64,000 bases of DNA from Massospora cicadina (Eukaryota; Entomophthoromycota; Entomophthoromycetes; Entomophthorales; Entomophthoraceae): contig JAKSZP010009295.1 of NCBI GenBank assembly GCA_022478985.1, positions 62,001 to 126,000 on the forward strand, read 5' to 3'. The notes beneath the pieces are model-generated. The model searched no databases, had not been told where the DNA came from, and worked only from the letters and a program-made list of their open reading frames with translations. Below are positions 10,380-19,313 of this stretch, piece by piece. Each line of letters begins with the position of its first letter. Position 1 is the first letter of the stretch. Both the position numbers and the translations under genes were made by a program.

Positions 10380-12530
10380 AGCAATAGTTCACCTGAGAGG
10401 ATGTATCACACCTTGGACTAATACTTTTTGAACATGATGCATTCATACTATCAGTGGCTGATATCTTCTTCCAGTTTGGCACATATGGGGCAATCCTTGT
10501 GTGGGTAGCCTAATCCACTATGCTTACCAGATTTAAATGCTCAGTGTAAGGTCTGCCAGGTGACTGACCGTTGCTTTTCCATCACTAGTCAGGAGTTGAG
10601 GCATGAAATCAACTACTTTGTTTAGTAGTTAGTGTCATGTCCTTTGGCTGCCCAGTCATTCAGAATTTGTGGTTGAGTGGGTGGGTTGCATCCAGGTTTC
10701 ATAAATGGATCCCCATATTTGATCAGGGTCAATTTGTAGCAAATTTTAACTGTCTTGTAAGCATACTTGTGAAGGATTTGATTGCACTCCTCCCAGTTCA
10801 TTGCAGAATTCATTGCGGAATAATAGGTCTCAACATCCCTGTTGGTTTGGTCAGCATCCCAATCTGATAGTTCAAATGATTAGCCACCCAGGTGCACTGC
10901 CCAAATGCATAGGCACTAATAATATGGGCTACCTTTCCTGGAAGTCATTTGCAGGTGGTCCACCATCCATTTGCGCAATGAGCATGGGGAGATTAGCTCT
11001 TGAATGTCCTAGACTCTAGCCCAGTTCAAATTATATGCTAGTGTCAGTAAGTGTATGTGCATCTTTGTTAACCTAAGGAATGATTTGGTCCAGATCTGCT
11101 AAGCGTGAGATTCAAAATCCAGAAGGCACATGATCCCTCTGCTCTTTGGTTTTAACATGGTCTCTAGGGCTATAAGCGCCTCTTTTGCATTGAACCATGG
11201 GAATGTGTGGAGCATTGTCTTAATCTTCTTCTCTAGGTTTGGGCTCATTGACAGTGCATGGGCGGCATACCATAGCTTGGAGAATATGAATATGTTGACT
11301 ACCAACACTTTCTCCTTGAGGCATAATCTTGATGACTTGCAGAACGCCATTTGAGCTAACAGACTTGATATTACATCTTTTTCAGCTTTCAGTACCACTG
11401 GCCCTTTTTCATTGAAGAGTATCCCAAGGTATTGGATCATCTGCAAGTTCTGGATCGGCATTGTGTCAGTTGATGGGCTGAAATTCAGGACACCAATCCT
11501 CATTACTGAGGTTTTTTCCTGGTTAATCTTTGCATTTGATGCTAACTGGTATAGGTCCAGAAGCTCCTTGGTGCCCTGAAGGCCGGTCAGTGAACTAATA
11601 CCCACTACTGTATTGTCAGCAAAAGTTAATATTTTCAATGGCATTTGGTTAGACCGGACATGGCCCAGGAATTTCATGTCTGCTGCAGCCAATAAAACGT
11701 TTGCTGTAGAGTTAAACAGAATTGGTGACATTGTATTGCCTTGTCAGAGACCCTGTCTGACCAAAATATCGTTGATTATGCCATCAGCTACAATTATTCT
11801 GGTGATCAGGCTCAAGTACAGAATGGATATCTAAGATCTAAAGGATTCAGGAATACAGATTACCTTTAGCGCCGCATGTAGGAAGGACCACACTACCTGA
11901 TCATAGGTCTTCTCCATGTCAAGGAGCATGAGATAGCCCCGCTTAGTTCCCTGCATGTCCTGGAGCAAGTTTTGGACTGTACCAATACTGTCCCAGATTC
12001 TTTGGCCCTTAATGAACATGTTTTGGGCCTTATGGAGCATTTGTGGTGCCGTTGCCATTAGCTGATTTGGCAAGATGCATGTGAGCAGTGAGTCGTCAGC
12101 ATTAGATAGTGTTATTGGGTACCAGTTCTGGAGTTGGTGTTAGAGTCCCTTTTTGTAGAAGAGTACAATTCAGGTCTCCTGGCCTCCCAGGATTTTTTTG
12201 TCTGTTTTGCAAGCAGTGGTTGAATAGAGATTTGAGCTTAGCGCAATGTTGTCACAGAATGTGCTGTAAAACTCCATGCACATGTTATCAGGGCCAATGC
12301 TTTCATCTTCAGCGATTCTATTGGCGCTCATTTGATTTCCTTGATTGAGATGTCAGTGGACAAGATAGTGACATCTTCCAGCATACAGGCCACTGTGCCA
12401 TCTTAGCAAGGTCAATCATGGCTTCAGTTGTCATATTGCTCATCTCTTGTTGGTGGAATAGCTCACTGTAGAATCTTTTAATTTTGCACTTGATTGTTCC
12501 CAGATCCTTTTTTATTTCCCCTGTCACTGT
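10380..12530 (-). pseudogene. LINE-B ORF2, reverse transcriptase and C-terminal zinc motif
   Basis: RT blocks appear in order on the minus strand: motif A as GYLMLLDMEKTYDQVVWS (about 11880-11940), motif B as MSPILFNSTANV (from 11731) and motif C as ILTFADNTVVGIS (about 11595-11635). The second catalytic aspartate of motif C is Asn (FADN for FADD). The longest open piece is 210 codons (11731-11099) and extends through the thumb to FSKLWYAAHALS. Further downstream, HKDCPICAKLEEDISH (about 10455-10500) is the CPxC...H C-terminal motif common in LINE ORF2 proteins. Multiple frameshifts and the lost Asp make it inactive. Confidence 0.85.
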
Positions 12531-12899
12531 CTCTACCTCCCGTATCCTGACCTTAATTCAAATTTCCTTGAGGTGCACCGGGCCCTCCTTGGTCATTGTC
12601 CCCACTAGGCTCTGATATCTGTAGGTAGCATTGATCCGTCGCTCCAAGTCCTGTTTAAACATTAAGGCTCATTATCATTTGTGAGTTGTTTGGTGTTTGC
12701 TCCACCATTCTTTTCTGTCCCGCCAGGAAGGTTTTAAACTCTACAGTGCATCTTTCGGCTGCTCTGTGGCAGCAGTTCACTTATAGTAGTCGCTTTCTCA
12801 AACATCATACTATCATACCTAATCTTCTCCTTGATCTGGACCCATCTCTCCAGAGGATCTATCCCCAGGTGTCAATCCTGATATGTGACCAGTCGATAA

Positions 12900-13720
12900 A
12901 GTCCAGCTTTTATTGTCTGGCACCATTCCCCATCCCTCAGCGTGGCTGGTGCCAACTGCCATTCTCAGTTCATTGGGTATTTTTCCAGATCAATGTCCAC
13001 CCAGACAATCATATGGTTGCGTCCATCATTTAAGGTGACCTTGCTGTTAGACGTCAGAGGTTTGAGATTTGATGACATCAGAATGTAATCCAGGTGTGAA
13101 CTGGTCTGTGGGGATCTGGCGGAGTTGTATTACCACCTTGTTAGGTTGGCTGGATTGTTGTCCTCCTCAATGATCGTGAGGCACATCCTCAATTTGACTA
13201 GGTATTCCAGAATTTCATCAGCCTTACATCTGGGAATTTCACTTGTCAGGAACATATCCCAACTCGCATTTGTCTAACAGTTCAGGTCTCCTGCTATAAC
13301 CATCGCCTCCTTGGTTGGTACTTCTGATAAGTAATTCCAAAAAATCCAGTTTTCATGGGGCTTCAGCTGGTCATAGACAGCCACCACATGAAGGCTTTTG
13401 CCAGTTTCCTTATCTGTAGGGGTTGCTATTAAGATCATTCTGGCGTGGGTTTCCTCCATAAATACCAGGTCTATTGCCTTTTTAGTGTGACAATCACCAC
13501 ATAATCTATCCAGAGGGCTTGACAGCCTATTTGTCAGGACCATGGATGGTTCATTGCGTCGCAGGTTAATCTTGGCACCATCTTTTGATTACCTGCTTGT
13601 GTTTCCAATAAAAAAATTAGGTTGATATTATAATTGTGCTTAAAGTAATGAGTTTTCCGCCTTTTTCATTATATGCTCACCATCCCCCAAGCATTTGTAG
13701 TCACGGTCTTCATTTCAGGC
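12900..13720 (-). pseudogene. LINE-B ORF2, AP-like endonuclease domain
   Basis: The minus strand shows LLETQAG (about 13600, the catalytic Glu block), VVAVYDQLKPHENWIFWNYL leading into VIAGDLNC (about 13275-13300, the GDFN block), HLDYILMS (about 13085) and a degraded NHM where the terminal SDH is expected (about 13020). The best piece is 89 codons at 13543-13274. Stops follow directly after GDLNC. Confidence 0.8.
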
Positions 13721-13999
13721 TGCCTGATCCATGGGTTTGAGGTTTAATATATTTCTGGGTTGTTCATGGAGTCGCAGATGGAAGTTTGGTTACTGGCAGA
13801 TGGTGTCACCAAGGTTATGTGAATAAATTATTCTGCTTTTGGGACAGTTGCTTGGCACTGGTATAATATTACTGGTCATCTTGTGCACCGGGAATTCAGT
13901 CTCCATCCCCATCTCCCTATCAATGGATAATGGGGACGGTTTAATTACCATCTCTGGTGGCTCCTTTGTACCTACTGGCTGTGCAGTGGATTCCCCCTC

Positions 14000-15172
14000 A
14001 ACTGCCATTATGTTTCCCACCCTATTGTTAAGTTTTTTAGTGTAACTAGTTTATTGTCAGGTATTGAACAGTTGACTTTGCCAAATTTTGTCAGTTCAGT
14101 TGTTTGTTTGGTAGCTTCCTCAGGTTTATTCGCCAATGATTTCTGAGTTGACTTCCTGTTTGCTTTTGACTTATCAGGCTTTGATTTTGATGTATCATCT
14201 TCTTGCGCTGACCATCCCTTTTTGGGTTTTTTTGAGTTCTCCTTCTGCCATTGTTATTCTTCCTGAATAATCCATTCCGCCTGGGATGAGTGTGGCGCAA
14301 TCAGTTTGGGACTTATTCCTTCATTTATTTTGTAGGCTTTGGGATTTGAGTTAATGAAGAGCTCATTGTCTGCTTTTGGGTTATTTGGCCACTTCTCACT
14401 ACCATGCTTCCTTATGTACAAAGTCCAACTCCTGTTGTTGGCGCTTCATATCTGTGACCTCCGTTAGGTAATGCAAAATTCACTCTTGGCCTTTGGTCAA
14501 CGGAAGGTTTTTTTACTGACTTTTGTGACCACACTGATTAGGTCATATATATACTCTTGATGGGTCTTCCCTTTCCAATGGTGGCATTGGGACATTGTGT
14601 GACCAGTCTGGTAACAGAACTGGCACACTTGTTTTGCATCCTCTTGCTTGACGTATACAAATCTACTCAAATCTGGTCAGGCATATGAAACGGGGTAGGG
14701 CAATATTGTTCAGCTTCATCCATGCCACCAGTTTGTAGAGTGCTTCAACAGCTCGAGGGTAAAGGCACTTTGTAATATAACTGCCTCTGGCTTTCTGGAA
14801 TTCTCCTACTTTCCATAATATGATAATCTGGTCCAGATTGCTTTGTGCACCCATTCCCTCTCTTAATCTGTTAGGAGATTTTGGAATGTCACCCATCATG
14901 CGGTCTGGTTTGTGTACTGGTTGGTTTCATTTGTAAGTAAACTCCCTTATATTTGATGCTGATCTCAAGGAGTTTTTTGATCTAGCTCGCCTGAGATCAC
15001 TATGTTGATGTAGCCCCAATTGGGTACCCAGTGGTGGTTGACGGCCCCCTGTCAGCATCTCATCAAGCTCCTGATAAATTGACATTATCAGGTTGGACCA
15101 CTCCTCCTTCTCCTCCAGCTGCAATTGGATTCTAATTGCATCTTCTAGATACAATTTTGGCGCCTGCCAGTC
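14000..15172 (-). pseudogene. LINE-B ORF1, 3' half with CCHC knuckle and lysine-rich tail
   Basis: KLYLEDAIRIQLQLEEKEEW starts right at the LTR-element junction. Next comes IIILWKVGEFQKARG with LNNIALPRFICLTRF (14899-14663). A frameshift leads to CQFCYQTGHTMSQC (about 14580-14625), a perfect C-X2-C-X4-H-X4-C knuckle. Downstream, 14300-14091 is strongly basic (RKNNNGRRRTQKNPKRDGQR in one frame; KSKPDKSKANRKSTQK in another). This is the layout of a LINE RNA-binding ORF1 ending just upstream of the endonuclease. Confidence 0.7.
15168..15172. repeat. Target duplication CAGTC (left) of the non-autonomous LTR element
   Basis: CAGTC precedes the 5' LTR and CAGAC (19309-19313) follows the 3' LTR. 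This is a 5-bp duplication with one mismatch, as expected for LTR-retrotransposon integration. Confidence 0.7.
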
Positions 15173-15468
15173 TGTCAGACATTCTCCTTTTTGACTTAAA
15201 AAAAGAATGTTGGAGGTATTAGTGCTCCCAAATCTGCTACCATGATTGGCCCATCTCTTGACCGACCTTCAAATAATGTTGTGGTTATCAACAATATGAG
15301 TACCCACAGTGAAAAGACCTTGGCGGATTCTTGGTGGAATCCTAACTACTGGAAAAATATGGTTTATAACAAAAATGGCTTAAAAAGGTAATAACTAATA
15401 ATAGGATTACTCCAAATTCTTGGCCAAATTTGGAGTGTTCATTACCACATGGGTTTGATCACCTCTGA

Positions 15469-15813
15469 GGTGAGAAGATATTACTCAATGATGATAGGGT
15501 GCAAATTAGCCAATCATTAGAACATGAGTCTGACCACCGCCAAGGTGAGAAGATTTTACTCGACAATAATAGGGTGAAAATTAACCAATTATTACCACAC
15601 AAGTCTGTCCACTGCCAAGGTGAGAAGATTTTACTCATCAATGATAGGTTGAAAATTGACCAATCATTACCACATGAGTTTGACCACCGTCAGGGTGAAA
15701 AGATTTTACTTGCTGGTGATTGGATACAATTCATCAAATAATTACCCCACGGGTCAGTTTTGCCTCAAAATATTTATCTTCAATATGATAGGCTGAAAGC
15801 CTATATTTCCTAA
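15469..15813 (+). repeat. 75-bp (25-codon) coding minisatellite inside the 5' LTR
   Basis: Units start at 15469, 15544, 15619 and 15694 (spacing exactly 75), followed by a degenerate unit from 15769. In frame they read as a 25-residue repeat with core HRQGEKILLxNDRVKINQSL. The frame stays open from 15469 to a TAA at 15811, except for one TAA at 15739 that the 3' LTR does not share (AAATAA here, AAATCA there). The multiple-of-three length and the preserved frame indicate selection as protein at some time. Confidence 0.85.
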
Positions 15814-15830
15814 TTTGGATGACTCAGCTT

Positions 15831-15836
15831 TATATA
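15831..15836 (+). promoter_or_regulatory. Candidate TATA box in the 5' LTR
   Basis: TATATA in the context AGCTTTATATACTTC is conserved in the 3' LTR (19096-19101). It lies about 210 bp before the LTR end, a plausible place for the U3/R promoter. No transcription start can be shown. Confidence 0.4.
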
Positions 15837-16044
15837 CTTCTTGCCTCAAATACCCATGGTCTCAAAATTCGTACTAGTTTAAATAGGAAATACTAGTATT
15901 TAAAAAGGTCCTTTCTTGGTTTTTCCCCGCTTAAAACAATAAAAACATAAAAACTTTAACAAAGCGTTATTTTATACTTTTATTAAAAAGTAAGATTTTC
16001 ACTTTGATAAAATATTTGTGGCATCCATTGGTGGATCCCACAAA

Positions 16045-16064
16045 CTGGTGCTCGCTACAGGGGG
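16045..16064 (+). other. Candidate primer-binding site
   Basis: TGGTGCTCGCTACAGGGGG begins 3 bases after the LTR end. A TGG start fits pairing with a tRNA CCA end. Similar strings follow the LTRs at 34722 (TAGTGCTCACTACAGGGG) and 62759 (TGTGATCACTACAGGGGG). The primer tRNA is not identified. Confidence 0.55.
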
Positions 16065-16099
16065 CATTACCCTGAATACTTTGATAAAGTATCAAGGCA

Positions 16100-16892
16100 A
16101 TGGAGGCTGTCAATGTGAGCAGCTCTCCTGAATTACAATTAGTTGCTCTCGAGAAGCAACTAGCCAGCTCTTTCTCCCGTCTCAAAAAGTTAGAGCAACG
16201 GCCATTCAAATTACCTATAAAGGACAGATACACCCCAGGTGAAGGGAGTGTTGCCTCCTTTTTGTACGTTTATGAAGCTGCAATGGATGGCGCCACTGAT
16301 AAACATAAAGTTCAGTATATTTCTTTGTTTAAGTCGCAAAGCCCAAGAGTTGATCGTCCCTCACCTGGATCCTCAGCCCACCTGGCCAGATGTTAAGAAG
16401 GCCCTCTTGGCTGAATTCGGATCCAAGCAGAGCTTACACAGGGAAAAACAGGCTTTTATGCGCCTTACCATTTATGAGGGTGAAACCCTCTTTAGTTTTG
16501 CTGAGCGGTTCTATCTCACTGCTCAAAGGTTTGCTATGTCTAACCTGCTTACCCTGGATGATGCTATCGCCGCCATATTAACAGGGTTAGATTCACACCC
16601 CTCTCTCGCCAGGCATATCATATCAGTGAAACGCCACTTCACAACTTTCCGTGATATAAAAGAGGCTTTGTTAGACGTCGCCTGTATTCCTTTAAGTGAG
16701 CTGCAGCCTATTGAACCGTTGGAGGTGAGGCCACCTGTGCCTATTCTCCCTACAAAACCTGCTGTTTCGGTGCAATTTAAACTGGACATCCCTCATTCAT
16801 GCAAAACGGAGATCCCTAATGTGGTTTCCCCTTCAGCTCAGCCAATAAGTGCGCGCTCTAAGGGTATATATATAGAACTACTGGGGTTGTGA
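16100..16892 (+). pseudogene. Gag of the non-autonomous element (one frameshift)
   Basis: ATG 16100 opens MEAVNVSSSPELQLVALEKQ, a short coiled-coil-like N-terminus, then FKLPIKDRYTPGEGSVASFL. Near 16335 the frame shifts by one base and continues as ELIVPHLDPQPTWPDVKKAL, then FMRLTIYEGETLFSFAERFY and IISVKRHFTTFRDIKEALLD. This is the Retrotrans_gag capsid pattern. The second frame is open from 16239 to the stop at 16890-16892. No zinc knuckle is visible. Apart from the frameshift it is well preserved, suggesting fairly recent mobility. Confidence 0.8.
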
Positions 16893-17665
16893 AAATGCTG
16901 GTTAAAGCGAAGCTAATTACCCCACCTCTCATGGCTGTCTCCCCCATTTCAGTTACAACCTTGCCCATGGTTGACAATACCCCTGAGGCTGATTCTGAGG
17001 GTGGTTACGATGATGTTGGGTACTACTTATTGGGAGCTCCCGCAGGTTTGGAGGCCCCTGATCGCCTAAACGCCAAAGGAGTAGATGAAACTACCATACC
17101 AAAGGATACTTACCTCCGCCAAGTTATAGGTTGTATGGAAACTATTGACACAGCCAGCGAAACTGATCAGCTCCTATTGAGCTTAATTCTTCCTTTACGC
17201 TGAGGAACAGGAACAGGGAAAAGAAATGTCAGCGTAGGGAAAGGCACACCTATTGCTGACAAATCTCATGTGCCTGACTCATCTAAACAACTTATGCCAG
17301 TACCTTGCGTTACTAATACCCCAGGGGATGATTCTGAGGGGGAACAGATAAGGTCAGCTATTACGTTGTAGGAGGACCTGCTGAAGTGGAAGTCCCCAAT
17401 CGCCTAAACGCTGGAGGAGTAGATGAAGCCACCATACCTAAAGAGACGTTTCTCTGACAAGCTATAGGGGATCCAGTCAATAATAATACTACCAACGACG
17501 CAGATGAGGTGTTGTCTCACCTTATTCGCTCTATCCAGCATGGCCATACCATGCAGTCCATCCAGGAAAATTACCCCGAGACTGCATGAAAATTAACCTC
17601 CAATTTCCATCTTAAGGAGGTCTTAGCGCTATCGCCCACTTTTGGGAGGATACTTACAAAGGTCG
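16893..17665 (+). other. Gag-protease linker with internal duplication
   Basis: Two segments repeat the same plan: DNTPEADSEGGYDDVGYYLL, then DRLNAKGVDETTIPKDTYLRQ (16975-17130), and about 330 bp later a diverged copy with AGGVDEATIPKETF (17300-17460). The first copy is open for 104 codons (16889-17203). The linker is acidic and Pro/Thr-rich, and I recognise no domain. Confidence 0.5.
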
Positions 17666-17667
17666 GA

Positions 17668-18659
17668 GTGGTTATCCAAAAAGTTTGGGTGATGGTTATC
17701 TTAGATACAGGCTCCCCGGTGAATGTAATCTCCTCTAAGTTGATGAAAAAGATCAAACTTGCCCCTGACTTGGAGTACAACCAAGACTTTGGAACTGCTG
17801 GTCCTAACAACACCCATGCACTGGGTGCTTACTCATCTTTTCCCATTTGTATTGGGAAGCTTATTCTATCACCCCCGCAGTGGCTTTGGATAATAACGAT
17901 TATGATATGCTTATAGGTACTCAGTTTATGATTGAATATGAAGGCAGTATCAATATGAAGCAAGGGTTCTTGTCATTGCTCAATTATGAAGTCCCCTTAG
18001 TTCTAGCCCATGAAGAACCCAGCAAGAAGGAATACTCTTGCATGGATGAGTACACGCTTTCCGCCTTACCTATACATCATACCAACCTCGCAAAAATGGT
18101 TACTAAAGAAGGCCAAGCTGCCAATGAGCTCCAAGCTCCTCTACTTTCTTACCAAGTGTCAGATAGGGTTTTATACCACCATAACCGCATCACCCCAAGA
18201 AGCGGTAAGCTTGGTTCAATTTGGGAGGGACCTTTCTCCATCAGCTACAAAAAAGGCAATGAATACTCCATCAAATCATTAGCCACGGGAGTTACTATAA
18301 ACTGGGTACATAGGCATTTCCTACGATCCTACACCCCTCCCAACATTCTTGAGGGGGGCAATGTTGGACATTCTCCTTCTCGACTTAAGAAAAAGAATAT
18401 TGGAGGTATTAGTGCTCCCAAATCTGCTACCATGATTGGCCCATCTCCTGCCCAATCTTCAAATAAGATAGTGGTTATCAATGATATGAGTACCCAAGGC
18501 GAAAAGACCTTGGCGGATTCTTGGTGGAATCCTAACTATTGGAAAAATATGGTTTATAACAAAAAATGGCTTAAAAAGGTAATAACTAATAATAGGATTA
18601 CTCCAAATTCTCAGCCGAATTTGGGGTTTTTGTTACCACACGGGTTTGATCACCTCTGA
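17668..18659 (+). CDS. Aspartic protease joined to integrase C-terminus, reading into the 3' LTR
   Basis: MVIQKVWVMVILDTGSPVNV (17668) contains the retropepsin active site DTG. A frameshift near 17880 leads to NNDYDMLIGTQFMIEYEGSI, the flap-distal DxLIG block. The second frame is open for 270 codons (17847-18659). After a linker it passes directly into YQVSDRVLYHHNRITP and GSIWEGPFSISYKKG, the end of a Ty3/gypsy integrase with its GPF motif. RT, RNase H and the integrase core are missing, so this is an internal-deletion fusion. The frame crosses the purine tract and continues about 100 codons into the 3' LTR, ending at TGA 18657-18659; beyond that TGA the same frame enters the 25-residue repeats. 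Confidence 0.75.
18345..18361 (+). other. Polypurine tract
   Basis: CTTGAGGGGGGCAA lies immediately upstream of the 3' LTR start TGTTGGACATTC, as expected for the plus-strand primer. Confidence 0.7.
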
Positions 18660-19308
18660 GGTGAGAAGATATTACTCGATGATGATAGGGTGCAAATTAG
18701 TCAATCATTAACACATGAGTCTGACCACCGCCAAGGTGAGAAGATTTTACTCAACAATAATAGGTGAAAATTAACCAATCATTACCACACGAGTCTGACC
18801 ACTGCCAAGGTGAGAAGATTTTACTTGACAATAATAGGGTGAAAATTAATTAATCATTACCACACAAGTCTGACCACCGCCAAGGTGAGAAGATTTTACT
18901 TGACAATGATAGGTTGAAAATTAACCAATCATTACCACATGAGTTTGACCACCGTCAAGGTGAGAAGATTTTACTTGCTGGTGATTAGATACAATTCATC
19001 AAATCATTACCCCATGGGTCAGTTTTGCCTCAAAATATTTATCTTCAATCTGATAGGCTGAAAGCCTATATTTCCTAATTTAGATGACTCAGCTTTATAT
19101 ACTTTTGCCTTGAATACCCATGGTCTCAAAATTCGTACTAGTTTAAATAGGAAATACTAGTATTGAAAAAAGAACCTTTCTTGGTTTTGCCCCGCTTAAA
19201 ACAATAAAAAACATAAAAACTCTAACAAAGCGTTATTTTATACTTTTATTAATAAGTAAGATTCTCACTTTGATAAAATATTTGTGGCATTCATCGGTGG
19301 ATCCCACA
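18362..19308 (+). repeat. 3' LTR of the non-autonomous element, with five 75-bp units
   Basis: It runs from TGTTGGACATTC to GGATCCCACA. Repeat units begin at 18660, 18735, 18809, 18884 and 18959, one more than in the 5' LTR. A single-base loss around 18765 breaks the repeat frame here. The frame otherwise ends in the same place (TAA 19076-19078). TATATA is at 19096-19101. LTR copies normally start identical, so the difference in copy number arose after integration or by recombination during reverse transcription. Confidence 0.9.
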
Positions 19309-19313
19309 CAGAC
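19309..19313. repeat. Target duplication CAGAC (right)
   Basis: It pairs with CAGTC at 15168-15172 on the other side of the element, with one mismatch. Confidence 0.7.

Larger units (their letters stand above)
10330..15172 (-). mobile_element. LINE-B, 3' part: decayed non-LTR retrotransposon
   Basis: From 15172 down to about 10330 the minus strand carries the end of ORF1 with a CCHC knuckle, an endonuclease, an RT and a C-terminal Cys/His motif. The element continues upstream at 19314-22120, on the other side of the LTR element 15173-19308. With that insertion removed, a frame reads straight through the junction (FMDWQAPKLYLEDAIRIQLQ), proving a single interrupted LINE. Frames are heavily broken. 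The 3' end near 10.3 kb is approximate because no poly(A) or target duplication was found. Confidence 0.85.
15173..16042 (+). repeat. 5' LTR of the non-autonomous element
   Basis: It begins TGTCAGACATTCTCC and ends GTGGATCCCACA. It matches 18362-19308 along its length; the length difference is mainly one missing copy of the internal 75-bp repeat. A TATATA candidate promoter lies at 15831-15836, just after the TAA (15811-15813) that closes the repeat-bearing reading frame. Confidence 0.9.
15173..19308 (+). mobile_element. Non-autonomous Ty3/gypsy-like LTR element inserted in LINE-B
   Basis: The 4136-bp element has LTRs of 870 bp (15173-16042) and 947 bp (18362-19308), a candidate primer site after the 5' LTR and a purine tract before the 3' LTR. 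The internal 2.3 kb encodes Gag, an aspartic protease and the C-terminal end of integrase; the polymerase, RNase H and integrase core are absent. It must have depended on a full-length relative. The Gag and protease resemble those of the 57-62 kb relic. Confidence 0.9.

Noticed and set aside
13839..14045. 68-codon plus-strand open frame with a hydrophobic start
   Set aside because: It lies opposite LINE-B ORF1/ORF2 and has no support of its own.
15469..15770. Regular repeats as a possible CRISPR array
   Set aside because: The 75-bp units are contiguous, without unique spacers, lie inside an LTR and encode a peptide repeat; the genome is eukaryotic.
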